Shown: positions 6,935 through 16,274, counted from the stretch's first letter. The stretch is DNA of 64,000 bases from JAJZXY01 sp046706185 (GCA_046706185.1 JBJKPR010000036.1:1-64000), one strand, 5' to 3'. Notes: generated by a model from the sequence alone, not told the origin. Translations and numbers: made by a program.

Positions 6935-9739
6935 TCAGGACGGCGGTTTGTTTTCCCCGTCCTGCTTTCCCTGCTCCGCGGGCGTTTCCTGCTGCTTCCC
7001 TTCATTGCCCGGCTGCCTTGGCTGCTGGCCAGACCTTGGAGAGCGCGTGTGTACCCTCTTTCCACTGTAGGCTATTACCGCGAGAGCAAGCGCAACGAGC
7101 GTCACTATTCCCATCAGAACTGAACCCAGGCTCACTCCACCGATGACATTGTAGTTCCAGAACGGTTCGACTGATGATATCTGAAGGCTCTGAGCCACAA
7201 GGCCCGTGCTTGTTGCCGAGGGGACGGAGTCTGCGTATGCCTCTATTACATAGCTGCCCTGGCTGGCGCCGCTCGGAATTGTGTAGGACACAACGCCTGA
7301 AGCGCTCGTGACAGTGTACTCCCTGTACGATGACTGGAACCCGGGTATCCACACATAGAGCACGTAGGCGCTTGCCAGAGAGCCTCCGCCGCTGGTTGAT
7401 ATGCGGTAATAGATGCTCACTGTCTGTCCCGGAGAGTATGTGTCTGTAACATAGCTCGACTGGGAGATGGAGAACGAGAGCTGAAGGCCCGATGCCTCAT
7501 AGATTGTCACTGACTGCGTCAGGACACCGCCCGACGAGCTGTTCGTTGCCGTCAGGAAGACAGTGTATGACTGGGATGGCTGCTTCGGAACAGTGAACTG
7601 GAATGACGTTGTCTTCGGTGTACCGCTTGCCACTGTGTTGCCGTTGTTGTCCTGTATGGTGTAGTAGTAGACAGGCGAGGAGAACCCCGAGCCTATTATC
7701 CGGTAGCTGAAAGTCACAACAGAGGAGGCAGCGTAGTCTGAAGCACTCGGGTTGATCACAAGGAGCGCCTGGCTGATATACACCGACACTGTGGAGCCTG
7801 CGGAGTCACCCTTGGCGTCGGAGGCGGTGACCTGTACGTCCATGTAGCCGTTTGTGCCTGCTGGGACCTGGAAGCTGATCGTGCCGTTGGAGTTTGTCCC
7901 GGCCGCGACAGCACTGCTCCCTATGAAGGCGGAATATGCAGCAAATGCCGGCGTCAGTGCCGTGCCGTTGCTGACGAGGGTCCATGCCATGGTGAACTGC
8001 TCGCCTCCAACATAGGAGGTCTGGCCCGGAACAAGGTAGAGGGTGTAGACAGCCTGCTGCTTTGCCACCTGGAAGGTGTATGTGCTCGTGTTGGTCCATC
8101 CGAATGCTATTGTCTTCGCTGTCACCGTGTATGTTCCCACTGTTGCATTGCTGCCAAGCATGAATGCATATGAGGCTATGCCCTGCCCGTCAGTGGTGAG
8201 GTCGCTTCCGCTGTATGAAGATATGACTGACCCGCTCAGTGACACGTTGACGTAAACATGCGCCCCCGGCACTGGTGAGTAGTTGTTCGGCCTGGGGCCC
8301 ACCGCTGCCTGAACACTTACGATCACTGGTTGTGAGGCGTAGTAGACATTCTGGGATGTTGACGCAAAACCCATCAGCCTTGAAACGCCAAGGTCGAGCG
8401 TTTCGGACGCATTGTGGCCGAAGCTGTCTACTGCATACAGCTTGACAGCCACATTCGACGGAACTTCTGCAGTGGAGGGGATAACAAGGTTAAGCACACC
8501 ACCGGACACTACGCCCACGAGTGACTGCTTGCCGCTTGAGGTTGTGTAGTTCATTGTGTATGAGACATTAACTCCTGCTGCGGGTGCATTGTTTGATGTG
8601 TTTGTGACTGTATAGAATATAGTGGCCGGCTCGCCTGGCAGATAGTAGCGTTCATTGGCGTATGCAGACAGCACAAGTGCCTGGAAGTACAGCCCAGTTG
8701 AGTAGAAGGAGTAGTTGTTGGGTGCCTCTGATACATTCAGGAAGTAGAGGCCGTCGGGGACGGAGTAGTTGACAAGGTAGCTTCCATTCCAGTAGCCGCC
8801 TGAAAGCGGAATATTGCTCTCATTGAATATCGTGCGGCCCGAAGCCCAGCTTGTCAGGCTGACGTTTATCGCGCCGTTGTACGGGAAGAACTGCCCCTGG
8901 AAACCAAGGGTTGTGCCCTGGCCGAACACGTAGCCCGGCCTGGTCGGAGTAATTGTAAGAATCGGGGAGATGAGGTAATAGACTGAATGGCCGATGGTCG
9001 GGTCGTAGTTGGATGAGCCGGCAGGATAACCAGCAAATTCAACCGTTATGTTGTATTCTCCAGCTGAGTAGCCAACATAGCCGGAGTAGAATGAAACGGT
9101 GGCAATACCGTAGTCATTGGGGGGAATGTAGCCCGAGACAATGTAGTTCTGTGATGTGTTGGCCATGCCCGAATACATAATCTCGTAGAGCGAGGCGCTT
9201 GTGTTGCCCGACATCGGGTTGCCGAACTGGTCGAGCGTGAGTATGCTGACATAAACATAGCTTCCAACAACGAAGTAGGAGTTGCTCTTCACATAGCTCG
9301 AGAGTGTGGTATGCACATGCGACGTGTATACTGGGTAGGCAATGGAAAACGATGCATTGGCCACAGCGACCCCTGCAACGCTCAGCTGGAGCTTGTATGC
9401 CCCGGGTGAGAAGTAGCTCAGGTCGAAGAAGTTGAAATTGTTCAGTACCCATGACTGATAAACACCGTTGCTTGAGGTCGTAACCGACATTGCCCTCAGA
9501 GTGCTGCCGCTCGTTGTGTTTATCAGCGCCAGGTTCACAGTCTGGGCCGATGACTGGTTGAGGTAGACTGCAAAGAAGAGTGCTCCGTCAACAGTGAAGC
9601 TGTTCTGTACGTTCCCGTAAACGTTGTTTGTCGTGACTACATTGCTTGTTCCGCTTGCGGCCGAGGCCTGCCCGGGGAGGAAAACAAATACCCCTGACAG
9701 CACCATCAGCAACACTAGCACTACCGGTGTTATCTTCAT
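6935..9739 (-). CDS. Large cell-surface protein with Ig-like repeats and C-terminal membrane anchor
   Basis: About 934 aa from ATG 9739 (MKITPVVLVLLMVLSG), preceded by an AGTGATC Shine-Dalgarno; the 13 residues encoded upstream are probably untranslated. A Sec signal peptide ends near GQASAASG. The body is Ser/Thr/Asn/Tyr-rich beta-sandwich repeats of about 90-110 residues (units like PGEPATIFYTVTN, GGEQFTMAWTLVSNG, PGQTVSIYYRIS), with many N-glycosylation sequons. Near the end is one transmembrane helix (VLMGIVTLVALALAVIAY), then a basic, Gln/Pro-rich cytoplasmic tail. It is probably an S-layer-associated or adhesin-like glycoprotein, a likely AglB substrate. No enzymatic motif is seen. Confidence 0.8.
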   Translation of the reverse strand: MKITPVVLVLLMVLSGVFVFLPGQASAASGTSNVVTTNNVYGNVQNSFTVDGALFFAVYLNQSSAQTVNLALINTTSGSTLRAMSVTTSSNGVYQSWVLNNFNFFDLSYFSPGAYKLQLSVAGVAVANASFSIAYPVYTSHVHTTLSSYVKSNSYFVVGSYVYVSILTLDQFGNPMSGNTSASLYEIMYSGMANTSQNYIVSGYIPPNDYGIATVSFYSGYVGYSAGEYNITVEFAGYPAGSSNYDPTIGHSVYYLISPILTITPTRPGYVFGQGTTLGFQGQFFPYNGAINVSLTSWASGRTIFNESNIPLSGGYWNGSYLVNYSVPDGLYFLNVSEAPNNYSFYSTGLYFQALVLSAYANERYYLPGEPATIFYTVTNTSNNAPAAGVNVSYTMNYTTSSGKQSLVGVVSGGVLNLVIPSTAEVPSNVAVKLYAVDSFGHNASETLDLGVSRLMGFASTSQNVYYASQPVIVSVQAAVGPRPNNYSPVPGAHVYVNVSLSGSVISSYSGSDLTTDGQGIASYAFMLGSNATVGTYTVTAKTIAFGWTNTSTYTFQVAKQQAVYTLYLVPGQTSYVGGEQFTMAWTLVSNGTALTPAFAAYSAFIGSSAVAAGTNSNGTISFQVPAGTNGYMDVQVTASDAKGDSAGSTVSVYISQALLVINPSASDYAASSVVTFSYRIIGSGFSSPVYYYTIQDNNGNTVASGTPKTTSFQFTVPKQPSQSYTVFLTATNSSSGGVLTQSVTIYEASGLQLSFSISQSSYVTDTYSPGQTVSIYYRISTSGGGSLASAYVLYVWIPGFQSSYREYTVTSASGVVSYTIPSGASQGSYVIEAYADSVPSATSTGLVAQSLQISSVEPFWNYNVIGGVSLGSVLMGIVTLVALALAVIAYSGKRVHTRSPRSGQQPRQPGNEGKQQETPAEQGKQDGENKPPS

Positions 9740-9926
9740 TCGATCACTTCGCCTGACTAGGCAGGGGTTTTTATTCAAACGAATTTAACTAACTTTCCAC
9801 AAGAAAATCAGAAACTAAAATGTGACTCGTGTGTCCGGAGTGCTGCTGAAGACGTCGTTGCATTAGTTTCTAATCCATCCAGTGCATTAGCATCTGGGGG
9901 ACTGGAACTGTTCGGGTGATTCGCCG

Positions 9927-11291
9927 GTGATTCAGGATTTGGAAAGGAAGATATCCCGCCAGCTGAGGATTTTCAGGAAGAGGACGGCTGCATCACGTGA
10001 AGCTTGGTCCAGGGCAAGAAGGGTCCTTCCAGGCGGTGTGAACGGTGAGGATTTCTTCTTCCGTCCCTATCCGATTCAGGTAGAACACGCATCGGGAGCA
10101 ATGATATTCGACTTCGACAGGAACGCGTACATAGACTTCAACATGGCATCAGGGGCGCTCATACTGGGACATGGCAACAGGGGCGTCAGCAGGGCGCTGG
10201 AAAACACAATGGAGGCATACGGGACGAGTGCTTCAGGTGCACCCAACCCGCTCGAACTTCAGCTGGCGACAGAGATCACCGACATAGTGAGGTCGGCCGA
10301 ACGCATCAGGTTCACATCGAGCGGGACGGAGGCGAACCTGCTCGCGATCAGGATTGCCATGGCGCGCGGAAAGAGGAGCAGGGTCGGGAAGTTCGAAGGG
10401 CAGTACCACGGCTCATTCGACTACGGACTGGTGAGCAGCAGCACTCCAAAAGGGGAATGGGGGCCGATCAGGGCGCCATATCCGTTCGCCTGCTCTGGAG
10501 ACATAAAGGAGCATGCCCTCTACAGCACTGTTGTAATGCCGTTCAACAGGCTTGAAGAGACGGAAGCACTCATAAGGAAAAACAGGAGGGAGCTGGCCTG
10601 TGTAGTAATGGACCCTGTCGCCGGCGGCTACAGGGCAGCAGGAAGGGAGTTCCTCCGGGGCGTCAGGGAAATCACGGAGAAATATGACATACCGCTGATA
10701 CTCGACGAAATCACGACGGGGTTCAGGCTGGGGCTGGGCGGGTTCCAGGAGAAGTACAGGGTCACGCCCGATATAACGACGCTCGGAAAGATACTCGGCG
10801 GCGGAATGCCCATAGGCGCGGTGGCTGGACTCAGAGAGCACATGGAGCTGCTCAATCCTGACAAGAAGGAGGGTGAGGATGTCTACCATGCGGGCACCTA
10901 CAACGGAAACAGTTTCTCAATGGCTGCAGGACTGGCGACGCTCAGCCAGCTCAAGAAGGAGGGCACATACATTTACCTGGAGAAGATAGCACAGACGATC
11001 AGGAAGGAGGTCGACGGTCTTGAACAGACCTACGGCCTCAGGGCACAGACACTGGGCATTTCGTCAATTATCAACATAGCGTTCACCAGGGGCAAGATAG
11101 TTGACTACAGGGACACCTTCAAGGCGGACGCAAAGGCAAGGTTCCTTTTCGACCTCTGCCTTGCAAACAAGGGTATATTCGTTTTCCCCGGCAGGCCCGC
11201 GTTTGTTTCAACCGCGATCACCAAACCAGATATGGCAAGGACGCTTGAGATCGTGGAATCCACATTCGACTACATGGCATCGGCTTCGTGA
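9927..11291 (+). CDS. Class III aminotransferase, glutamate-1-semialdehyde aminomutase-like
   Basis: 454 aa from GTG 9927, preceded by GGTGATT at about 9915. Motifs of the HemL branch are present: ARRVLPGGVNG near residue 33, RFTSSGTEANLLAIR, KFEGQYHGSFD, LILDEITTGFRLG with Asp260 for the PLP nitrogen, and TTLGKILGGGMPIGA with Schiff-base K288. True HemL converts glutamate-1-semialdehyde to 5-aminolevulinate. No other tetrapyrrole gene is nearby, and the N-terminal extension and FFFRPYPI region differ from classic HemL. A different amino-acid substrate is as likely. It converges on the next aminotransferase with 25 nt between stops. Confidence 0.82.
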   Translation: MIQDLERKISRQLRIFRKRTAASREAWSRARRVLPGGVNGEDFFFRPYPIQVEHASGAMIFDFDRNAYIDFNMASGALILGHGNRGVSRALENTMEAYGTSASGAPNPLELQLATEITDIVRSAERIRFTSSGTEANLLAIRIAMARGKRSRVGKFEGQYHGSFDYGLVSSSTPKGEWGPIRAPYPFACSGDIKEHALYSTVVMPFNRLEETEALIRKNRRELACVVMDPVAGGYRAAGREFLRGVREITEKYDIPLILDEITTGFRLGLGGFQEKYRVTPDITTLGKILGGGMPIGAVAGLREHMELLNPDKKEGEDVYHAGTYNGNSFSMAAGLATLSQLKKEGTYIYLEKIAQTIRKEVDGLEQTYGLRAQTLGISSIINIAFTRGKIVDYRDTFKADAKARFLFDLCLANKGIFVFPGRPAFVSTAITKPDMARTLEIVESTFDYMASAS

Positions 11292-11316
11292 TGGGCGTCA
11301 CCAGACATGAAGGTTC

Positions 11317-12786
11317 TCACTGCTGCGGCTGAGTGGCATGGTCCGACTGGCTTGGCGAGAGGTCCCGTTCCAGCTCCCTGACCGCCTCCTCGAATATCTC
11401 TATACCTCTGTCCATGAATTCGCGGGAGATGACGAGTGGCGGCGAGATCCTCATCACGTTCCCGTAAGTTCCCGCAGTAAGCGTGAGAAGCCCCTTCCTG
11501 AGGCACTTGACCTGAAGCTGGGTTATGTCAAGCGGTTCCTTTGTTGCTCTGCTCTTCACGAATTCCACCCCTATCATAAGGCCGAGCCCCCGGACATCGC
11601 CAATGATCTCGTGCCTTTCCTGCACTTCTTTCAAACGCTTCATAACGTATGAGCCGAGGGCCAGTGCCCTTTCAGGCAGGTTCTCGTCCAGTATTGCCCG
11701 TATGTGAGCAATGCCTGCGGCCATCTGGATCGCGTTTCCGCCGAACGTGCTTGAATGCGCACCGGGTCTCCACCTCTTCATTATCTCCGGCCTGGCGATC
11801 ATCGCGCCAAGCGGGATGCCGCCACCGACAGCCTTTCCGGCGACAAGTATGTCTGGAACCGTTCCGGACCATTCGCTGCTCCATATCTTCCCTGTCCTCC
11901 CGAGGCCTGCCTGGACCTCGTCCGCAATGAGAAGTGCATTGTTTCTGTCGCAGAATTTCCTCAGGTACGGCATGAAGCCATCCGGCGGGACAATGTATCC
12001 TCCCTCACCCTGGACCGGTTCAACAATTACGGCCGCAAGGGAACCAGTGCTGCCGCCAAGGTTCATGATCTGCTCCTCCATGAAATGCATGCAGTACATG
12101 TCGCATGAGGGATACTCCATCTTGAACGGGCATCTGTAGCAGTAGGCGTAGGGGGCGAAGAGAACGTTGTTCATGGGGCCGAAGCCGAACCTGTACTTCA
12201 GCTTGCTCGTGAAATTGAGTGCGGGGCCGACCCTTCCATGGTACGCACCGAAGAAGGAGAGAAACTCATACTTCTTTGTGAAATACGTGGACAGCTTGGC
12301 CGCTGCGCCCACTGCCTCGGCGCCGCTGTTGCCAAAGAATGTGCCTCTCAGCTGCCCGGAGAACGATATGTCGGAAAGCAGCTTTGCAAGCTCCGCCTCC
12401 TTGTCGAAGTATGTGTCGTTTGCAAATGAATGTATCAGCTTCTCGGACTGCTTCCTTATCGCGTCGACAACAGACGGGTGCCCCCAGCCGGCGTTCATGA
12501 CAGCGATACCGGCTGTCCAGTCAATGTACAGGTTTCCGTCCACGTCACCCACCGTCGAGCCCGATGCCCTGTCAATTGTGAACGTGAAGACCCTGTCGTA
12601 GGCATGCGACACATATTCCCTGTCGAGCTTTACCACTTCCTTGCTCTTCGGTCCTGGAGGGGAAACTGCCACTAGTGGCGCATTTCTTGCCCACTCCTGG
12701 ACCCAGGATGGATGTGGAAATTCAGGCTTAGCCTGTTCCTGGCCCCCGGTGGCAGTGCCCACGCCTTCGCTGCCAACCTGCGTCAC
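11317..12786 (-). CDS. Class III aminotransferase with C4 insert, coupled to a ferredoxin
   Basis: 489 aa from GTG 12786. The start overlaps the ferredoxin stop (GTGA), so translation is coupled. PLP motifs: FFGNSGAEAVG, LIADEVQAGLGRTGK (D289), ILVAGKAVGGGIP (K318). It shares the C-x2-C-x8-C-x3-C insert (C216, C219, C228, C232) with the paralogue at 3.5-4.9 kb, but has an extra about 40-residue N-terminus rich in Gly/Gln/Pro. Family members act on 4-aminobutyrate, ornithine or branched amino acids. The tight link to a four-cluster ferredoxin is unusual and suggests amino-acid degradation feeding an Fe-S oxidoreductase. The substrate is unknown. Confidence 0.85.
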   Translation of the reverse strand: MTQVGSEGVGTATGGQEQAKPEFPHPSWVQEWARNAPLVAVSPPGPKSKEVVKLDREYVSHAYDRVFTFTIDRASGSTVGDVDGNLYIDWTAGIAVMNAGWGHPSVVDAIRKQSEKLIHSFANDTYFDKEAELAKLLSDISFSGQLRGTFFGNSGAEAVGAAAKLSTYFTKKYEFLSFFGAYHGRVGPALNFTSKLKYRFGFGPMNNVLFAPYAYCYRCPFKMEYPSCDMYCMHFMEEQIMNLGGSTGSLAAVIVEPVQGEGGYIVPPDGFMPYLRKFCDRNNALLIADEVQAGLGRTGKIWSSEWSGTVPDILVAGKAVGGGIPLGAMIARPEIMKRWRPGAHSSTFGGNAIQMAAGIAHIRAILDENLPERALALGSYVMKRLKEVQERHEIIGDVRGLGLMIGVEFVKSRATKEPLDITQLQVKCLRKGLLTLTAGTYGNVMRISPPLVISREFMDRGIEIFEEAVRELERDLSPSQSDHATQPQQ

Positions 12787-13247
12787 GCCTTTACGCCCCT
12801 CTTCAGCCTTTCAGCCTGCTCTTCCCGGATGGCTATGGCCTGAGTGGGGCACGCCGCAACGCACTTGGGACCGCCAGTCCCTATGCACATGTCACACTTG
12901 TAAGCCGTTTCGACGCCCATGGTGGGGTCGAGGAATATGGCGTTGTAGTCGCACTTGGGCAGGCATGCGTTGCATGCTATGCAACGCTCCTCCTCCAGTA
13001 CCCAGGTCAACCTTGAAGCATCAAATGAGATCAGGTCTGGCGGACAGACAGACGATGGTGCGCATTCATTGCACTGAACACAATAGGTAGCACTGTAGAC
13101 ATTTACCGCCGGATTGAACTTTATCTTGATCCTCGGCTCCTGAACAATGTCGTCCGGGTGAGCAGAAACGCATGCAGCTTCGCAATCCCTGCAGCCGGTG
13201 CACTTGAGAGGGTCGAATACAAGACCGTACTTCTGTGTAACCGCCAT
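12783..13247 (-). CDS. Ferredoxin-like electron-transfer subunit with four [4Fe-4S] motifs
   Basis: 154 aa from ATG 13247 (MAVTQKYGLVFD), preceded by GAGGTC; the longer frame starting at 13289 lacks this signal. Cysteine groups: CTGCRDCEAAC, CVQCNECAPSSVCPPD, CIACNACLPKCD, and CDMCIGTGGPKCVAACP. This is the HycB/DmsB/AOR-accessory pattern, which binds up to four [4Fe-4S] clusters for electron wiring to a catalytic partner. No molybdenum or tungsten oxidoreductase is adjacent; the only coupled gene is the downstream aminotransferase. No TAT signal is present, so it is cytoplasmic. Partner identity is inference. Confidence 0.88.
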   Translation of the reverse strand: MAVTQKYGLVFDPLKCTGCRDCEAACVSAHPDDIVQEPRIKIKFNPAVNVYSATYCVQCNECAPSSVCPPDLISFDASRLTWVLEEERCIACNACLPKCDYNAIFLDPTMGVETAYKCDMCIGTGGPKCVAACPTQAIAIREEQAERLKRGVKA

Positions 13248-13379
13248 AAAGTTTGACCTCCTGCCGTTGTTTGCCTTGCTACAAACCACGGCATTAGCAG
13301 ACAGGAGTGTAACATCCCAACTGTCAAACTTGCAGTATCAAAATGACCGCAGACCTTACAAATAGCTTTGGAGGAGGGT

Positions 13380-13408
13380 CTTTTATACCTTTCCAATCTG
13401 CTTATATA
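13380..13408 (-). promoter_or_regulatory. Candidate promoter(s) of the ferredoxin-aminotransferase operon
   Basis: On the minus strand TATAAAAG lies at 13387-13380, and a TATATAAG-like element lies about 20 nt further upstream. Either would give a leader of roughly 100 nt before ATG 13247. A long leader is unusual here and could hold a regulatory site. A site for the neighbouring Lrp-type regulator is possible but not shown. Confidence 0.4.
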
Positions 13409-13464
13409 TGTGCATCAGAAATACGAAAAAATTCCCGTGCCTGCGAAAATGCAGTGTTTGGCGA

Positions 13465-13917
13465 TCACAGGGGAAGTGAATAGTCTTCCTTGACCGTGTT
13501 CAGGACGACCTGCGTCTGAGTCCTTTCGATGTAGTCCGTCGTCAGCATCTTCTTTATGAAAGAATTGAGCTCGGTCCTGTTAGGGAAACGGGCAATTACG
13601 ATGGAGTCCCACTCACCAGTTACATCGTAGACTGCCGAAACGTGCCTGTCGTTCGCTATCCTGCGCTGCACTTCCAGCAGCTTGCCCTTGGATATCTGTA
13701 TGCCTATGATTGCGGTCATGTCGAACCCCGCTCTCGTGGTGTCGACAAGGGCGGAGTAACGCAGGATGATCCCGTCGTTCTCCATCTTCCTCACCCTTGT
13801 TGACACCGTGTTCAGCGAGAGGTGCAGTTCCTTCGCAAGGTCTCTGTAGCTTTTCCTGGAGTTCTGCTGCAGAGATTTCAGTATCTGCAGATCTGTTTTG
13901 TCTAGCACCTCTGACAT
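13465..13917 (-). CDS. Lrp/AsnC family transcriptional regulator
   Basis: 150 aa from ATG 13917 (MSEVLDKTDLQILKSL), with GGTGTGG upstream; the 14 extra codons before it are unlikely. The N-terminal winged helix-turn-helix is about 5-60 (RKSYRDLAKELHLSLNTVSTRVRKMENDGII). The C-terminal RAM/ligand domain follows, with AVYDVTGEWDSIVIARFPN. Lrp-type proteins respond to amino acids and control amino-acid metabolism. It lies directly upstream, same strand, of the ferredoxin/aminotransferase operon, so control of that operon is a reasonable inference. Confidence 0.92.
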   Translation of the reverse strand: MSEVLDKTDLQILKSLQQNSRKSYRDLAKELHLSLNTVSTRVRKMENDGIILRYSALVDTTRAGFDMTAIIGIQISKGKLLEVQRRIANDRHVSAVYDVTGEWDSIVIARFPNRTELNSFIKKMLTTDYIERTQTQVVLNTVKEDYSLPL

Positions 13918-13977
13918 CCACACCAGCAACCGACTGATGCAGACAGCCATAAATAACAATTTGCTGAGCTGAAGTGC

Positions 13978-14499
13978 CTAGATCTGAAGCCATGAATCGA
14001 TGAAGCTGTCGACCAGGTTGTCCAGGAAGGTTGCGCGGTAAGTGATGATTACGCGGGCGACGTAGTCCTCGTTGTTCACTGCGTACGTCGTGCCGTTTGA
14101 TGATTTCAGAGAACTGACAATGCCGCTTTCAGTGAGCTTCTTGAGGTGAAACGAAAGCGCGCCCTTGGAGAATGTGAACTGCGAGAGTATATCATCAAAG
14201 GAACAGCCCGGGTTCTGCAGAAGGAGAAGCACTATCCTCCTCGGTGTCTTGAGCTTCAGGACTGAAAGAACACGCCTGTCCTCCTGGCTCACTTCTCCTG
14301 AGACAAAGTACCTCTTTCGGAAGCCGTCCCCCTCGGAATTTATCAGACGCGCTCCCTCAAGGTAGCTGAGGTGGTACTGGACCACCCCCGTCTGCATGTC
14401 CAGCTCCCGCTCTAGCTCACGCGGGTATGTTCCAGGTCTTTCCCTGATGAACTGGAAGATACGTCTTCTTGTTTCAAGCGAAAGTGGGTCTTTTTCCAT
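13978..14499 (-). CDS. Tandem winged-helix (ArsR-like) transcriptional regulator
   Basis: 173 aa with two winged-helix domains. The first, about 6-68, has TRRRIFQFIRERPGTYPREL and VVQYHLSYLEGARLI. The second, about 82-148, has TPRRIVLLLLQNPGCSFDDI and KGALSFHLKKLTESGIV, then a short helical tail. There are no metal-binding Cys clusters. This two-domain architecture is common among archaeal regulators paired with membrane proteins. It follows the small 3-TM gene by 12 nt, so the two form an operon, perhaps a sensor-regulator pair. The signal is unknown. Confidence 0.82.
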   Translation of the reverse strand: MEKDPLSLETRRRIFQFIRERPGTYPRELERELDMQTGVVQYHLSYLEGARLINSEGDGFRKRYFVSGEVSQEDRRVLSVLKLKTPRRIVLLLLQNPGCSFDDILSQFTFSKGALSFHLKKLTESGIVSSLKSSNGTTYAVNNEDYVARVIITYRATFLDNLVDSFIDSWLQI

Positions 14500-14511
14500 C
14501 AGCCTTTCCCG

Positions 14512-14775
14512 TCATTTGAGAACAGAGGCATAGAAGAAGAACAGGACGAACACATCCATCACACTCATGACTATGATTGGATCCACCAAGCTGAAGGCGG
14601 TGAAGAGAACCAGGTAGAGGACATATGCCTCCTTTGCAAAATAGAAGAGAAACGCGATTGCAAGAAGCAGGGTCTTCGTGCTCCTGACACGAAGTGCGCT
14701 GAGCGTGGATATCGCAAAGAGCAGAACAGAGAATCCGAGCACCAGGAACACCAGGAATAGGACTACTTCGTTCAT
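14512..14775 (-). CDS. Small three-TM membrane protein paired with a wHTH regulator
   Basis: 87 aa, starting at ATG 14775. Three hydrophobic helices: about 3-27 (VVLFLVFLVLGFSVLLFAI), about 35-58, and about 64-84. A short basic loop RVRSTK lies between helices 1 and 2. There is no signal-peptidase site and no catalytic motif. The winged-helix regulator follows 12 nt later on the same strand. A plausible role is membrane tethering or inhibition of the regulator. The family is not identified. Confidence 0.65.
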   Translation of the reverse strand: MNEVVLFLVFLVLGFSVLLFAISTLSALRVRSTKTLLLAIAFLFYFAKEAYVLYLVLFTAFSLVDPIIVMSVMDVFVLFFFYASVLK

Positions 14776-14920
14776 CGGGCGGATATAGCAATCATTGATT
14801 TATCCATTGTTTCATCCGTTCGGAATTCGAGCACTTCCCGAAAAGCAGTGATTTACGGGTAATTTGCACCTCTTTACCGGGGGGGGCTCAGTGGCCCGGA
14901 ATGAGTTGAACTACTCAATT

Positions 14921-14978
14921 CTTATATAGTGTTGATGAGAAATTGAAGACATTTGACACGTGAATTGAAAAGGAGTGA
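14921..14978 (+). promoter_or_regulatory. TATA box and RBS for the 428-aa surface protein
   Basis: CTTATATAG at 14921-14929 is a good TATA box. AGGAGTGA at 14971-14978 is a strong Shine-Dalgarno 7 nt before ATG 14986. A G-run at 14879-14886 precedes the promoter. Confidence 0.7.
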
Positions 14979-14985
14979 ATGACAT

Positions 14986-16272
14986 ATGCAGAACAAACTC
15001 AAGAAAATGATGATACTTGCCCTGCTTGGACTGATGCTTGCCTCAGCATCTACCCCCACATTATTCCACAGCCAGCAGAGAAGAGATGCGGCCGGTGCGG
15101 TCCAGTATGCTGTACTGCCCAATGCGTATTTCCAGAGTATCCTCTCGACAATTTCATCCAGCACACCGGCAAACACCACTTTTTTTGCGCCATTTGACTA
15201 TAATGCTTCGAATTTCACTGTTTTTGGAAAGTTCCTTTCATTCAGATTTTACAGCAGTGCGGAATCGGGGTCTGTCGGCCTCTACAATGTAAACGTCAAC
15301 CAGTCTCCCCTTGCGAACGTGAGCAGGACTCTCTATAACGAATTCCTTATACCGTACGCGGGAAGCCTTCTGGGCGAGGGGGCCGTGGGAAGCATCTTCT
15401 ATGCGTATTCAAACAGTACACTGCTGATTGCCCACAATGATCCGCAGGCGCTGATACAGGTATACACATACCAGTCCAATGTCACAGTGCAGGCTGTGCT
15501 CTCCAATGGTCTTCAGCCAAACAGCAAGTTTACAATCCAGTCGCAGACAGACCAGTCGGCGATTCTGAACGGGACAGTTGCAATGATGTTCAACGACACA
15601 GAGCTTGCTGGTTTCTTCGTGTCAGACGGTTCCGATTTCAGCGAGCAGCAGGTGGCAAGCGGCAGCTTCTATGTAACAAAAACAATACCTGCGGGCTCCT
15701 ATCTGAACACTTTCAGTGTTCCGAACGGCAATTCACCCTATGCCTCAGCGCTGTCAACGATAGCACAGGCAATGGGGAGGAACACAATATCATACTTTGC
15801 GGCGGTGACGCTTTCTGGCGGCCAGGCGTCGGCGGATGCTGCCTACTTCAACAACGCACTGAGGGTTGAACAGCTGTCAGTTGCAAAGGGAGACGTGAGA
15901 CTGCAGACGTCCAGCATGCAGCATGGTCTTCCTAACATCATTGTCCTTATGATTTCAGATTCAGTTTTCAACAGCAGCAAGTCCGGCCTCGTTGTCGAGG
16001 TAAACGGGAAGGCGGTTGTCAATGTGAGCTCACTTCCTTCAATCGTCAATCCGTTCGGAAATTCAACAAAGATGAATACGACAGAAACGGGGGCCTACAC
16101 GATTGTTACCGTATATTCGCCGAGCGAGATAAACTCGCTGCAAATCTACGTGAGAGCACCGCAGCCCGCAAACGTGCTGCTGACTGTGGTGGCTCCGTTC
16201 ACAGGTGCACTTGTTCTGGTGACTGTTGCAAGCATACTGCTTTTCAGAAGGAAAAGGCTCGGCGGTGACTAG
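14986..16272 (+). CDS. Secreted, membrane-anchored surface protein of unknown function
   Basis: 428 aa. An N-terminal signal peptide (KMMILALLGLMLASAS) precedes an extracellular body rich in Ser/Asn/Thr with many N-x-S/T sequons. Near the C-terminus is one TM helix (VAPFTGALVLVTVASILLF) followed by the stop-transfer RRKRLGGD. The region around residues 45-300 shows no recognised domain; strongly alternating strands suggest a beta-sandwich. The start is set by AGGAGTGA. Its stop is 2 nt from the stop of a convergent DUF835 gene, an arrangement repeated by the next gene pair. It is a likely AglB glycosylation target. Confidence 0.72.
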   Translation: MQNKLKKMMILALLGLMLASASTPTLFHSQQRRDAAGAVQYAVLPNAYFQSILSTISSSTPANTTFFAPFDYNASNFTVFGKFLSFRFYSSAESGSVGLYNVNVNQSPLANVSRTLYNEFLIPYAGSLLGEGAVGSIFYAYSNSTLLIAHNDPQALIQVYTYQSNVTVQAVLSNGLQPNSKFTIQSQTDQSAILNGTVAMMFNDTELAGFFVSDGSDFSEQQVASGSFYVTKTIPAGSYLNTFSVPNGNSPYASALSTIAQAMGRNTISYFAAVTLSGGQASADAAYFNNALRVEQLSVAKGDVRLQTSSMQHGLPNIIVLMISDSVFNSSKSGLVVEVNGKAVVNVSSLPSIVNPFGNSTKMNTTETGAYTIVTVYSPSEINSLQIYVRAPQPANVLLTVVAPFTGALVLVTVASILLFRRKRLGGD

Positions 16273-16274
16273 GC

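Noticed and set aside
9927..11291. Firm assignment as HemL of heme biosynthesis
   Set aside because: No tetrapyrrole genes nearby and several sequence differences; kept as HemL-like only.
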